NCBI GenBank assembly: GCA_019313915.1
Contig: JAFDAJ010000011.1
Location: forward strand, 1 to 53,784
DNA from: Deltaproteobacteria bacterium
GTDB taxonomy: Bacteria; Myxococcota_A; Polyangia; Polyangiales; Houyiibacteriaceae
Length of the DNA: 53,784 nucleotides
Direction: 5' to 3'
The notes under the pieces were generated by a model that was given only the letters and a program-made list of their open reading frames with translations, was not told where the DNA came from and searched no databases. Numbering within the stretch: the first letter of the stretch is position 1; the number at the start of each line of letters is the position of its first letter. This document shows positions 16,179-25,620 of the stretch, in pieces. The position numbers and the translations under genes are program-made.

Positions 16179-16649
16179 ATGATCAAAGAAGGCCGCAAGG
16201 CCCCTGCGTTCAATCTGCCCTCATCCACGGGCGACAAACTGTCCCTCCAAGACCTCGCGGGCAAGTACGTCATCGTCTACTTCTACCCGAGGGACAACAC
16301 GCCGGGCTGCACGACGGAGGCCAACGACTTCAACAAGGCGCTGCGCAAAATCAAGGCGCGCGATGCGGTGGTCATCGGCGTCAGCAAGGATTCGATCGAG
16401 TCGCATTGTAAGTTCGCTGACAAATACAAACTGAAGTTCCCTCTGCTCAGCGACCCAGACGGCAAGATGCTCGAGAAGTACGACGCCTGGGGCGAGAAGA
16501 ACATGTACGGGAAGAAGTCGATGGGAATCATCCGATCGACCGTCCTGATTGGACCGGATGGCAAAGTCATCAAGCACTTTCCAAAAGTGAAAGTGAAGGG
16601 CCACGTCGAAGCGGTGATCGAAGCCCTCAACGACGCCCGTTGCGATTGA
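16179..16649 (+). CDS. bcp: Thiol peroxidase, BCP/PrxQ-type peroxiredoxin
   Basis: 156 aa. Reduces hydroperoxides through the peroxidatic Cys44 in PRDNTPGCTTEA. The usual nearby resolving Cys (five residues on, as in E. coli BCP) is replaced by Asn49; the only candidate partner is Cys77 in SIESHCKFADKY, which fits the PrxQ subtype with the resolving Cys in helix 3, or a 1-Cys mechanism. Arg in SMGIIRSTVLI completes the active site. GAGG stands 7 nt before ATG 16179. It is the first gene of a plus-strand run leading into scpA. Confidence 0.93.
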   Translation: MIKEGRKAPAFNLPSSTGDKLSLQDLAGKYVIVYFYPRDNTPGCTTEANDFNKALRKIKARDAVVIGVSKDSIESHCKFADKYKLKFPLLSDPDGKMLEKYDAWGEKNMYGKKSMGIIRSTVLIGPDGKVIKHFPKVKVKGHVEAVIEALNDARCD

Positions 16650-16684
16650 CACTGGGGAGCGTACGAGCGCATGGTTGCACCGCG

Positions 16685-17629
16685 ATGAGCGAGCCCAGCC
16701 CCATGCAGGTGCCCGAGGCCCCGGAGGCTCTGGACCCCAATTTCCGGATCGAGCTGCCCAACTTCGAGGGGCCGCTAGACCTGCTCCTGCATCTGATCCG
16801 CAAGCACGAGCTCGATATCCTCGACCTGCCAATCTCCTTCATCACCGATAAATACCTGGAATACCTCGGGTTGATGGAGAATCTAAACCTCGACGTTGCC
16901 TCGGAATACCTGGTGATGGCTGCGACGCTGGCACACATCAAGAGCAAGATGCTCCTGCCTCGGCCGCCCGAGGATCAAGACGACGACGAGCTAGACGAGC
17001 TCGACCCGCGCGCCGAGCTGATTCGGCGCTTGCTGGAGTACCAGAAGTACAAAACGGTCGCTGCAGATCTGGGCGCGCGCGCGATCGCGGGTCGAGACGT
17101 GTTCTCACGGGGCACGCCTCCGCCAGCCGCCGATGGACCGGCGCCACTGGCGCAAGTGAGCGTCTTCAAGCTGCTCGACGCGCTCAAGAGGATCGCAGAG
17201 CGCGTCAACGCGACCATTTCACTCGAGGTCGATGCGGAACGGATGTCCATTCAAGAACGCATCGGTGGGTTGGTCGACCTGCTTCGCGAGCGCCGCCGGT
17301 GCCGCTTCGACGAGCTCTTCGAGGACGTAAGCACGTCGTATGATCTCGTGGTCACGTTCCTCGCGCTGCTCGAGATGGCGAAGATGCGCTTGGCGAGCAT
17401 CTATCAGACCGACCACGAAGAGCCCATCTACCTCGAGTACACGCTGCTCGACGCCACCGGCGAGCCGGTGGTTCCCGCCGACGTGCAGCAGCCGACGAGC
17501 GATGTGGCCGACGCGGCGATCGACTTCAGCGAACCGGTTGAAATGGGCCAGGAAATACGAGAATCGGTGGTCGTGCCGGCTGGAACCTCCGATGCCTACG
17601 GATGGATTGAGGACGAGCAAGAACGATGA
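16685..17629 (+). CDS. scpA: Segregation and condensation protein A (kleisin)
   Basis: 314 aa. ScpA bridges the SMC heads together with ScpB in chromosome condensation. The N-terminal SMC-neck-binding part is clear (FRIELPNFEGPLDLLLHLIR, then KHELDILDLPISFITDKYLEYL). An acidic patch follows (EDQDDDELDELD) and a C-terminal winged-helix region is near 210-260 (FDELFEDVSTSYDLVVTFLA). ATG 16685 (MSEPSPMQ) is preferred; upstream codons overlap the bcp end. The stop overlaps the scpB start by 4 nt. No smc gene is in the window. Confidence 0.93.
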   Translation: MSEPSPMQVPEAPEALDPNFRIELPNFEGPLDLLLHLIRKHELDILDLPISFITDKYLEYLGLMENLNLDVASEYLVMAATLAHIKSKMLLPRPPEDQDDDELDELDPRAELIRRLLEYQKYKTVAADLGARAIAGRDVFSRGTPPPAADGPAPLAQVSVFKLLDALKRIAERVNATISLEVDAERMSIQERIGGLVDLLRERRRCRFDELFEDVSTSYDLVVTFLALLEMAKMRLASIYQTDHEEPIYLEYTLLDATGEPVVPADVQQPTSDVADAAIDFSEPVEMGQEIRESVVVPAGTSDAYGWIEDEQER

Positions 17630-18405
17630 CGCAAACAGATCTGCAGACCGACAACGGCGCCTCGGAAAACGGAGCTGGAGCGGCCATTGCGCCGAGCGCC
17701 GACACGCTCAAGAACGTGATCGAGAGCCTGATCTTCGTCTCGGGCAGCCCCCTGACGCCGAAGAGGCTCGCGAGGGCGGCCCGGGCCACCCTCGCCGAAG
17801 TACAGCCGCTGCTCGACGAGCTCGTCGCCGACTACGAGCACCGGGGTGTGCACCTCTATTACGTCGCTGGCGGGTACCAGTTCCGTTCCGCGCGCGAGAG
17901 CGCCGACTTCGTCAAGACCTTGGTCGCGCCCAAGCCCATGCGCCTCACGCGTGCGCAGCTCGAAACGCTCGCCATCGTCGCGTACCGTCAGCCGCTCACC
18001 CGGCCCGAGGTCGATGACGTTCGCGGCGTCGACTCCGGCTCGTCGCTCAAGATGCTGACCGACCGTGGTCTCGTGAGGATCCTCGGGCGCAAGGATGAGC
18101 CTGGAAGGCCGTTGGTGTACGGCACGACCCCGGGGTTCTTAGAGTTCTTCGGATTGAGCGCCTTGAAAGACCTCCCCACGCTTCAAGAGTTCAGCGACCT
18201 CACCGACGAGCACAAGGCCCTGTTCGAGGAGAAGACGGGCGAGTCGATCGACATCGCGGCGGCAGAGATCGCCGCGGCAGAGGCGATGGAACAGGCAGAG
18301 GAGGAGCTCCTCGCCGAAGAAGAAGCAGCCATTGCCGCAGCTGAAGCCCTGGCGGCTGCCGAGGACGAGGAAGACGGGGAAGACGACGAGGAGGACGAGG
18401 AATGA
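17626..18405 (+). CDS. scpB: Segregation and condensation protein B
   Basis: 259 aa. Two winged-helix domains: residues about 27-105 ([20 protein letters not shown]) and 105-180 ([14 protein letters not shown]-type [20 protein letters not shown], followed by [20 protein letters not shown]). It binds ScpA in the SMC complex. The last 60 residues are an alanine/glutamate tail ending in an almost pure acidic stretch, longer than usual for the family. Start overlaps scpA and stop overlaps glyQ by 4 nt each (ATGA), so the set is translationally coupled. Confidence 0.93.
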   Translation: MTQTDLQTDNGASENGAGAAIAPSADTLKNVIESLIFVSGSPLTPKRLARAARATLAEVQPLLDELVADYEHRGVHLYYVAGGYQFRSARESADFVKTLVAPKPMRLTRAQLETLAIVAYRQPLTRPEVDDVRGVDSGSSLKMLTDRGLVRILGRKDEPGRPLVYGTTPGFLEFFGLSALKDLPTLQEFSDLTDEHKALFEEKTGESIDIAAAEIAAAEAMEQAEEELLAEEEAAIAAAEALAAAEDEEDGEDDEEDEE

Positions 18406-19340
18406 CCTTCCAGGAACTCATCCTCGCGCTCGAACGCTTCTGGGCCGAGCGCGGTTGCCTGATCGTGCAGCCCTACAACTCCGAGGTCGGGGCGGGCACC
18501 TTCAACCCGCACACCTTCTTGCGAGCAATCGGCCCGGAGCCGTGGAATGTCGCGTACGTCGAGCCGAGTCGTCGCCCAACCGACGGCCGCTACGGTGAAA
18601 ACCCCAACCGACTTCAGCAGTTCCATCAATATCAGGTCATCCTCAAGCCATCGCCGCCCGACATTCAGGACCTCTACCTCGAATCGTTGCGCGTGCTTGG
18701 CACCAACCCGACCCACCACGACATCCGTTTCATCGAGGATGACTGGGAGTCGCCGACTTTGGGCGCGTGGGGCCTCGGTTGGCAAGTGTGGCTCGACGGT
18801 CTCGAAATCAGCCAGTTCACCTATTTCCAGCAGTGTGGCGGCATCGACTGCAAGCCGGTCAGCGGCGAGCTGACGTACGGCCTCGAGCGGATCGCGATGT
18901 ATCTGCAAGACGTGGATGATGTCTACGAGCTGCAGTGGGCCCCGGGGATCCGGTACGGCGACATCTACAAGCGCGCCGAGTGGGAGTGGAGCACCTACAA
19001 CTTCGAGCAGGCGGACGTCGACCTTCAGAAGAATCTGTTCGGAGAGTACGAGAAACAGGTAGCGGCCTTGCTGGGCCTCAGCGCCAAGAAGGGGAAGGGC
19101 GGCGCCCTGCAGTTCGACCGTGAGCCTCTCGAGAGGCTGGTGCTTCCTGCGTACGACGCGGTCATCAAGTGCAGCCACTATTTCAACGTCCTCGACGCGC
19201 GGGGCGCGATCAGCGTGACCGAACGGCAGCGGTATATTGGCCGCGTGAGGCTCATCGCTCGGGCGGTCGCAGAGTCGTGGTACGCCCAACGTGAGGCCCT
19301 CGGCTTCCCGCTCCTCGACACCGCTGCGGCGGCTCAATAG
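18402..19340 (+). CDS. glyQ: Glycyl-tRNA synthetase, alpha subunit
   Basis: 312 aa; catalytic subunit of the bacterial alpha2beta2 GlyRS. The start [20 protein letters not shown], the motif around [20 protein letters not shown] and the active-site segment [18 protein letters not shown], then [15 protein letters not shown], are diagnostic. Only 60 bp separate it from glyS; this gap holds a GGGGC-CAT-GCCCC mini-hairpin (19349-19361). Joining GlyRS to scpAB in one overlapping set links translation and chromosome genes only by transcription; no functional link is implied. Confidence 0.97.
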   Translation: MTFQELILALERFWAERGCLIVQPYNSEVGAGTFNPHTFLRAIGPEPWNVAYVEPSRRPTDGRYGENPNRLQQFHQYQVILKPSPPDIQDLYLESLRVLGTNPTHHDIRFIEDDWESPTLGAWGLGWQVWLDGLEISQFTYFQQCGGIDCKPVSGELTYGLERIAMYLQDVDDVYELQWAPGIRYGDIYKRAEWEWSTYNFEQADVDLQKNLFGEYEKQVAALLGLSAKKGKGGALQFDREPLERLVLPAYDAVIKCSHYFNVLDARGAISVTERQRYIGRVRLIARAVAESWYAQREALGFPLLDTAAAAQ

Positions 19341-19400
19341 CGCGTTTTGGGGCCATGCCCCGTTGCGCCTGTGGATCCGGTCTGGTAGCAACGCCTCTCC

Positions 19401-21509
19401 ATGACATCCGAGTTTTTGCTGGAGATTGGAACCGAGGAGCTCCCGGCGTCGTTCGTGACGCACGCGCTGCGCTCCATGAAGGCAGGCGCCCTCGAGCTAG
19501 TTGGCCAGGCTCGGCTCGGAACCGACTCGCTCGAGGTGCATACGCTCGGAACGCCCCGACGCCTCGCGCTGAGGTTGCGCGGGCTGGCGCCGAATCAGCC
19601 CGATCGCGACGAGACAGTCATGGGCCCACCGTGGAGCGCCGCGTTCGAGGCGGACGGCGCGCCCAAGAAGGCGGCGATAGGGTTCGCGAAGAAGCACGGC
19701 GTCGCAGTCGACGACCTGCAGAAGCAGACGACCGAGAAGGGTGACTACGTCAGCGCGCGGGTGCACGAGGCCGGCAAAGCAACCGCCGCAGTGCTCGCCG
19801 AGATTCTTCCCCATGTGTGTCAGCGCATCACGTTCCCCAAATCCATGCGGTGGGGGTCTGGCGAAATCTCGTTCGGCCGGCCGATCCACTGGGTCGTGTC
19901 ATTGCTCGGCAGCGAGGTCGTCGACTTCGAGTTCGCAGGCGTGCGGGCAGGGCGCGGGACGCGGGGCCATCGCTTCCTCGCCCCTGAAACATTCGATCTC
20001 GACGAGGCCAGCAACTACGAAGAGGCGCTCGAGCGGGCGCACGTGCTGGTTGATCTCGAGGTCCGCAAGGAGCGCATGATGGAGGGCCTGCTTGCAGCGG
20101 CGAAGGCACTGGGCGGCGTCCTCGAGCCGGATGCGTTTCTTGCCGACGAGTGCGTATCGCTCGTCGAGCAGCCGTTTACGGTACCTGGCAGCTTCGACCC
20201 TTCCTTTCTCGAGCTCCCGGAAACGGTGGTGATTTCGGTCATGCGCGACCACCAGCGATACTTCGCGGTGCGCGCATCCGCAGGGGGCGCGCTGCTTCCC
20301 GCCTATCTCAACGTGGTCAATACCGCGCAGGATCCGGAGACCATCGCTAAAGGCAACGACCGGGTCCTTCGCGCGCGCTTGGCCGATGAACGATTCTTCG
20401 TCGAAGAGGACCGCAAAGCCCCGCTCGCCGACCGCCTCCAGAAGCTCGAATCGGTAGTGTTCCAGTCGAAGCTCGGCACAATGGGCGCCAAAGTACGGCG
20501 ACTGCAGGCCAATGCCCGCGCCCTCGCAGAGCAATCGGGAGTCGACGCCGCCGCCTGCATGGAGGCGGCGAGGTTGTGCAAGGCCGACCTCGAGACCCTC
20601 ATCGTCTTCGAGTTCCCGGAGCTTCAAGGCGAGATGGGCCGTTGGTATGCGCTACGCGAGGGCATGGACTCCGCGATCGCCGACGCGATTCGCGACCACT
20701 ACCGGCCTCAGGGAGCGGAAGATGTCGTGCCCGACCAGGTCGTCGGCGCCGTCGTCGCCGTGGCAGACCGCATCGACACGTTGGTCGGGTGCTTCGGTAT
20801 CGGCTTGGTCCCTACCGGGTCGGCGGACCCATTTGCGCTTCGACGCGCGGCACTCGGGATCATTCGCATCGCACTCGAAGGGCCCATCGACATCGATCTT
20901 CGGCAGCTCATCGACCAGGCGTACCGCCACTACGCGGGCGACGCCGATCTCACACCGGCTGACGAAGTCCGCGCGTCACTCGATGACTTCTTCCGTGGTC
21001 GCATCCGCGCAATGCTCAAGGACGCGCACGGCGGCGATGTCGTCAACGCGTGCCTCGGCGCTTGGGACGGCACCTCGCTACGCGACCTGCGGAGCCGAAT
21101 CGAAGCCGTGTCCGAGCTGGGCGCCGCACCCGAATTCGAGGCGCTCGCAATCGCCTTCAAGCGCGCGTTCAACATCACGAAGGAGAGCGCGCGGGGCCCC
21201 ATCGACCGGGCGCTTCTCGAAGCCGGCGCGGAGAGCGCACTTGCGGAACGGTTCGAAACGGTGCGCGATCAGATCCGCGAAGCAACCGGCGAACGGCGCT
21301 ACGCTGCTGCGTTGAAGCTCGTCGCCAAGGAGCTCGGCGCGCCGATCGATCGCTTCTTTGAGGAGGTGTTCGTGATGGTCGACGATGCCCGCGTCCGAGA
21401 CAATCGCCTGCGATTGCTTGGAGAAATCGCGGACACAGTCAATGGCATTGCGCACTTCCACCAGCTTGGGACAAAGTTGCAACGCCGTGACCCTTCTGTA
21501 TCCGCTTGA
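19401..21509 (+). CDS. glyS: Glycyl-tRNA synthetase, beta subunit
   Basis: 702 aa; binds tRNA-Gly and is needed with GlyQ. Family marks are the start EFLLEIGTEELPASFVTHAL, the TFPKSMRWGSGEISFGRPIHW box, VISVMRDHQRYFAV, the HD-like region (LCKADLETLIVFEFPELQGE) and DPFALRRAALGIIRI. A C-terminal anticodon-binding helical domain ends the protein (FFEEVFVMVDDARVRDNRL). The stop lies inside the likely start region of ppdK (overlap 23 nt). Confidence 0.97.
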   Translation: MTSEFLLEIGTEELPASFVTHALRSMKAGALELVGQARLGTDSLEVHTLGTPRRLALRLRGLAPNQPDRDETVMGPPWSAAFEADGAPKKAAIGFAKKHGVAVDDLQKQTTEKGDYVSARVHEAGKATAAVLAEILPHVCQRITFPKSMRWGSGEISFGRPIHWVVSLLGSEVVDFEFAGVRAGRGTRGHRFLAPETFDLDEASNYEEALERAHVLVDLEVRKERMMEGLLAAAKALGGVLEPDAFLADECVSLVEQPFTVPGSFDPSFLELPETVVISVMRDHQRYFAVRASAGGALLPAYLNVVNTAQDPETIAKGNDRVLRARLADERFFVEEDRKAPLADRLQKLESVVFQSKLGTMGAKVRRLQANARALAEQSGVDAAACMEAARLCKADLETLIVFEFPELQGEMGRWYALREGMDSAIADAIRDHYRPQGAEDVVPDQVVGAVVAVADRIDTLVGCFGIGLVPTGSADPFALRRAALGIIRIALEGPIDIDLRQLIDQAYRHYAGDADLTPADEVRASLDDFFRGRIRAMLKDAHGGDVVNACLGAWDGTSLRDLRSRIEAVSELGAAPEFEALAIAFKRAFNITKESARGPIDRALLEAGAESALAERFETVRDQIREATGERRYAAALKLVAKELGAPIDRFFEEVFVMVDDARVRDNRLRLLGEIADTVNGIAHFHQLGTKLQRRDPSVSA

Positions 21510-24159
21510 GGCAGAGCTGGACCCGGACGTCCGCCTGCAACTCCTCGGAACGAAGGCGGCCGGCCTGAACGAGATGACCGCGCTCGGAATTCCGGTGCCG
21601 CCGGGGTTCACAATCACGACCGAAGTCGGCAAAGGGTACCGACAGACCCGCACGCTGCCAGACGGCCTCGAAGCGTCCGTCACGGAGGCCGTCCATTCGA
21701 TCGAGGAGCGCCTCGGAAAACGGTTCGGGGACGCCACTAATCCGCTGCTCGTTTCGGTTCGATCGGGCGCGCAGATCTCGATGCCGGGGATGATGGACAC
21801 GCTGCTCAATATCGGCCTCAACGAGCGCTCTCTCGGCGGGCTTGCAACAATGCACGGGGACCAACGTTTCGCGCTCGATGCGTACCGCCGCTTGCTGCAG
21901 ATGTACGGAACGGTCGTGCGCGGCATCGGAGGCGACCGCTTCCAGTATCTGCTCAGCGACCTCAAGACCCACCTTGGGCAGCCCCGCATGCTCGATTCCG
22001 AGGTCCCGGCAACCGCGCTCGAGGGGCTCATCGCGTCACAACTCAGTTTGATCGAGGAAGCCTCGGGCGCACCGTTCCCCCAAGACGTCCATACACAACT
22101 CTGGGATTCCATCGGCGCGGTGTTCGCGTCGTGGGACAACATGCGAGCGGTTCGCTACCGGCGCATGCAAGGGATCGACAACGACGGTGGCACCTCATGC
22201 ACGGTGCAAGCGATGGTCTTCGGGAATACCGGCCCGCAAAGCGGCTCGGGCGTGGCATTCACACGCAACCCCTCAAACGGCGACAAACAGCTTTACGGCG
22301 AGTTCCTGCCCAACGCCCAAGGCGAAGATGTCGTCGGGGGCATTCGCACGCCGGTCGCGCTCACGTCCAATGCGGCGGCACCCGGCAAGGAAGCGTCGAG
22401 CCTCGAAGCTTCACTGCCCGAAGCCTTCGAGGCGATCTCCGCATATTGCACCACACTCGAAAACCACTTCGGCGATATGCAGGACGTCGAGTTCACCATC
22501 GAGAATGGGCACTCGTATCTGCTGCAGACGCGAGCCGCGAAGCGAACGGCTCGCGCAGCGGTCCGCGTTGCGGTCGACATGGTGAGTGAAGGAGTCCTCA
22601 CCAAGGAAGGCGCGTTGCTTCGGGTCGACGCCCGCTCGCTCGAGCAACTGCTTCAAGCGCGGCTTCCGACTCAAACCGAGCTCAGTGCCCACGGGGTCGA
22701 GCCGCTCGCCGTCGGATTGCCCGCGAGCCCGGGTGCCGCATCCGGTCGAATCGTGTTCACCGCGGACGACGCGGTCCGCTGGGTAGCAGAGGGCCAGGAT
22801 GTCATCCTGGTGCGCCAAGAAACCAGCGCGGATGATATCCACGGAATGAAGGCGGCGAAGGGCGTCGTGACGGCGGCGGGCGGAATGACCTCCCACGCCG
22901 CGGTCGTCGCGCGCGGGCTCGGAAAGTGTTGCGTCGTGGGCTGTGCCGGACTCGAGATCAGTCCGAAGGAGCGTACCGTGCGTCTCGACAACTCGGAGTC
23001 GTCTGAGCCTCTGCGAGAGGGTGATCTGCTCACCGTGAATGGGTCGACCGGCAGTGTCTATGCGGGCGCACTCGATATGGTTGCCTCTGCGACGGTCGAT
23101 GAGCTTCAGGAGTTGATGGAGTGGGCCGATCACGTCCGCCGCATGCGTATCTATGCCGAAGCCGATACGCCGCAGGCGGCACGCGCGGCCCTGAGTTACG
23201 GGGCGGAAGGCGTGGGACTGTGCCGGACGGAGCGAATGTTCTTTGCGCAGGATCGGTTGTTCGCGATGCGATGCGCGCTGCTCGCGATCGACGATGAGCA
23301 GCGCAGGGAGTGGCTGTCGGAGCTCGAGCAGGCGCAAAAGGACGACTTCGTCGAGATGTTTGAGGCGATGGACGGAAGGCCGGTCACCATTCGCTTGCTC
23401 GACCGAGCGCTCGGGGAGTTCCTCCCGCAAGACCAGGAGTCGCTGCAAGCGATCGCCAACGCGCTCGACCTCGAGTTGGAAGAGGTAACGAAGGCCGCCG
23501 AGCGGCATCGCGAATCGAATCCGGCGTTCGGACACCGCGGCGTGCGCGCAGGGCTCACCGTCCCCGGCCTCTACGACATGCAACTTCGGGCCATGCTCTT
23601 CGCGGCGCGCGAATGCACCGACCAGGGTGTGCCCGTCGAGCTCGAAGTCTTGGTTCCAATGGTCGCTTTTACCTCGGAGGTCGAGGCGTTGTGCTCTGTC
23701 TTGAACGCGGTGCAGCAGCAGGTCTTCCCGGAGTCGACGAACCTTTTCACCTGCCGCGTGGGTGCCATGGTCGAGCTGCCGCGCGCGTGCCTCATCGCCG
23801 ACCAGCTCGCCCGATACACACAGTTCTTTTCGTTTGGGGGCAACGACCTGACGCAGACCACGCTCGGCATCAGCCGGGAGGACGCCGGCCGTTTCTTGCC
23901 AACCTACCTGAACGACCTCGGCCTTGTCGCGCGGGACCCTTTCACCTATCTCGACGAGCAGGTCGCCGAGCTGATGGGCATTGCGCTCGAGCGCGCCAAG
24001 GCAGTCCGTCCGGACCTCACCGCGGGCCTGTGCGGCGACCAGGGAGGCAGCCCCGCGTCCATCGAAATCTGCGAGCGCCTTCATCTAGACTTCGTCTGCG
24101 CACCCCTCTCCCAACTCCCCGGGGCTCGCCTAGCCGCCGCCCAAGCTCGGCTCCGCTGA
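21487..24159 (+). CDS. ppdK: Pyruvate, phosphate dikinase (divergent active site)
   Basis: About 890 aa from GTG 21487. PPDK interconverts pyruvate + ATP + Pi and PEP + AMP + PPi. The ATP-grasp part (GTKAAGLNEMTALGIPVPPGF; RSGAQISMPGMMDTLLNIG) is normal. The phosphohistidine box GGMTSHAAVVARGLGKCCVVGC carries the catalytic His (about 470). The PEP/pyruvate domain has GLCRTERMFF (usually ...EHMFF) and ends in GLCGDQGGSPAS (usually CGEHGGDPSS), keeping the catalytic Cys (about 849) but changing neighbouring residues. SFGGNDLTQTTLG replaces the usual SFGTNDLTQ. It still looks full length and probably active. Start is uncertain; ATG 21385 lies deep in glyS and is unlikely. Confidence 0.93.
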   Translation: MTLLYPLEAELDPDVRLQLLGTKAAGLNEMTALGIPVPPGFTITTEVGKGYRQTRTLPDGLEASVTEAVHSIEERLGKRFGDATNPLLVSVRSGAQISMPGMMDTLLNIGLNERSLGGLATMHGDQRFALDAYRRLLQMYGTVVRGIGGDRFQYLLSDLKTHLGQPRMLDSEVPATALEGLIASQLSLIEEASGAPFPQDVHTQLWDSIGAVFASWDNMRAVRYRRMQGIDNDGGTSCTVQAMVFGNTGPQSGSGVAFTRNPSNGDKQLYGEFLPNAQGEDVVGGIRTPVALTSNAAAPGKEASSLEASLPEAFEAISAYCTTLENHFGDMQDVEFTIENGHSYLLQTRAAKRTARAAVRVAVDMVSEGVLTKEGALLRVDARSLEQLLQARLPTQTELSAHGVEPLAVGLPASPGAASGRIVFTADDAVRWVAEGQDVILVRQETSADDIHGMKAAKGVVTAAGGMTSHAAVVARGLGKCCVVGCAGLEISPKERTVRLDNSESSEPLREGDLLTVNGSTGSVYAGALDMVASATVDELQELMEWADHVRRMRIYAEADTPQAARAALSYGAEGVGLCRTERMFFAQDRLFAMRCALLAIDDEQRREWLSELEQAQKDDFVEMFEAMDGRPVTIRLLDRALGEFLPQDQESLQAIANALDLELEEVTKAAERHRESNPAFGHRGVRAGLTVPGLYDMQLRAMLFAARECTDQGVPVELEVLVPMVAFTSEVEALCSVLNAVQQQVFPESTNLFTCRVGAMVELPRACLIADQLARYTQFFSFGGNDLTQTTLGISREDAGRFLPTYLNDLGLVARDPFTYLDEQVAELMGIALERAKAVRPDLTAGLCGDQGGSPASIEICERLHLDFVCAPLSQLPGARLAAAQARLR

Positions 24160-24170
24160 AAAAGAAAAAG

Positions 24171-24193
24171 AAAAGGGGGTCTGACCCCTTTTT
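24171..24193. terminator. AAAAGGGGG-TCTGA-CCCCTTTTT palindromic terminator after ppdK
   Basis: A-run and G-run at 24171-24179 pair with C-run and T-run at 24185-24193 around TCTGA, leaving T-tracts on both strands. It is a strong intrinsic terminator of the scpA-ppdK run. It resembles the palindrome at 52839-52861 in overall form (A-run, G4, short centre, C4, T-run). Confidence 0.8.
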
Positions 24194-24256
24194 GCGGTTG
24201 CTGGAGGTGGCTGGACGTGTTGGAATGTAGTTTCTGGAAGATTGCGGTGAGGCTGT

Positions 24257-25567
24257 ATGTCAGATGGCGCGAGAGGGTTTGACGACTCCGAGGTGAGCGG
24301 ACCTCATTCGGGAGTGTCGAAAGCACCCGAGGGTCTCCTCGGTCGCACGATCGATGAGCGCTACCGCGTCGAGGCCTTACTCGGCGAAGGTGGCATGGGT
24401 TTGGTCTACCGGGTCACGCATACGCGCCTCAACAAGCCGCTCGCGATCAAGGTGCTTCGCCGGGAGAACACGAAGGACCCCGAGGTGCTGGCGCGGTTTC
24501 GGCGTGAAGCCGAGAGTGCGTCGGGGATCGGCAACCAGCACATCATCGACATCAACGACTTCGGCGAGTTGGACGATGGCTCGACCTATTTCGTCATGGA
24601 GTGCCTCGAGGGGCTCGACCTCATCGACGCGATCGACGCGGCCCAACGTATGCCCGAGGAGCGCGCCATTCACATCGCCATCCAGCTCTGCCGCGCGCTC
24701 GGAGCAGCGCACGACGCCGGAATCATCCATCGGGATCTCAAGCCCGAAAATGTATTTCTGATCCGTCGCGACGACATCGATGACTTCGTGAAGGTCCTCG
24801 ACTTCGGCATTGCCAAGGTCGCCAACGGCCCGAAGCGAATCACGCGCGACGGCGAGGTGCTTGGGACGCCTCACTACATGTCGCCCGAGCAATGCGAAGG
24901 CGACGGCGTCGACCACCGCACCGACATTTACGCGCTCGGCGTATTGCTCTACGAGATGGTGACCGGTCACGTTCCGCACGACGCTGACACCATGATGGGC
25001 ATTCTCACCAAGCAAATGTACGAGGACCCGATTCCACCCACGGTCCGCGTACCGCAGGTCTCCGAGCAGCTGGAACAGTTGATCATGCGCTGCCTCGAGA
25101 AGAAGCCGGAGCAACGCTACCAGGCGATGCACGAGATCGAGGCTGATCTCCACCGCGTCCACACCGGCCGAAAACCAGTTGGACCCGATACGGTCACCCT
25201 GACGCCGACTCGACCGCCTCGTCCGGTGCGCGCCCGGGTGTCACCGCTGTACGTCGGGGGGCTTGGAATGGCCGTCGTGGCGCTGATTGGAACACTTGCC
25301 ATGAGCGCATACATCGAGCGAAGGGCTGATCCGGAGTGGGCCAGCCTTGCCCCGAGCTTCACCACGGCCGAGGTGTCCGCGACCGCAGCTCTCACGGAGG
25401 CAAATGCTGACGTCGAAGTGGGTGACGGACAGTCGGCGCAGACCGTATTGGAGGCGCCAGGAGTCGAAGCCGAGGAAGCACGTGCCAACCCGGTCCGGCG
25501 TAAGCCTCGGCAGCGCATCAAGCCGTCGGCCCAACGGGACCAGGCCATCCTCGATCCCTGGAAATAG
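24257..25567 (+). CDS. Membrane-anchored Ser/Thr protein kinase
   Basis: 436 aa. The kinase domain covers about 34-300: glycine loop LLGEGGMGLVY (41-51), Lys65 in AIKVLRR, catalytic IIHRDLKPENV with Asp160, DFG at 182-184, and activation-loop end GTPHYMSPEQ (203-212). The fold is Hanks-type (PknB-like) and complete. A proline-rich linker leads to one membrane segment (about 332-352) and an 85-residue outer tail without a recognisable sensor domain. ATG 24257 follows GAGG. The two large lipoprotein genes lie directly downstream, so these exported proteins could be functionally linked to it; that is inference. Confidence 0.94.
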   Translation: MSDGARGFDDSEVSGPHSGVSKAPEGLLGRTIDERYRVEALLGEGGMGLVYRVTHTRLNKPLAIKVLRRENTKDPEVLARFRREAESASGIGNQHIIDINDFGELDDGSTYFVMECLEGLDLIDAIDAAQRMPEERAIHIAIQLCRALGAAHDAGIIHRDLKPENVFLIRRDDIDDFVKVLDFGIAKVANGPKRITRDGEVLGTPHYMSPEQCEGDGVDHRTDIYALGVLLYEMVTGHVPHDADTMMGILTKQMYEDPIPPTVRVPQVSEQLEQLIMRCLEKKPEQRYQAMHEIEADLHRVHTGRKPVGPDTVTLTPTRPPRPVRARVSPLYVGGLGMAVVALIGTLAMSAYIERRADPEWASLAPSFTTAEVSATAALTEANADVEVGDGQSAQTVLEAPGVEAEEARANPVRRKPRQRIKPSAQRDQAILDPWK

Positions 25568-25620
25568 GGTGCTTCGCTGCCAGTTGCCCCCCGTAGGGTG
25601 AACGGCTAGGGTGCCGCTCC

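Noticed and set aside
18183-19463. 426-aa minus-strand frame opposite glyQ and scpB
   Set aside because: Antisense to two clearly identified genes and shows only shadow composition.
22411-24084. 557-aa minus-strand frame opposite ppdK
   Set aside because: Shadow frame caused by GC-rich third positions; the plus strand holds all PPDK motifs.
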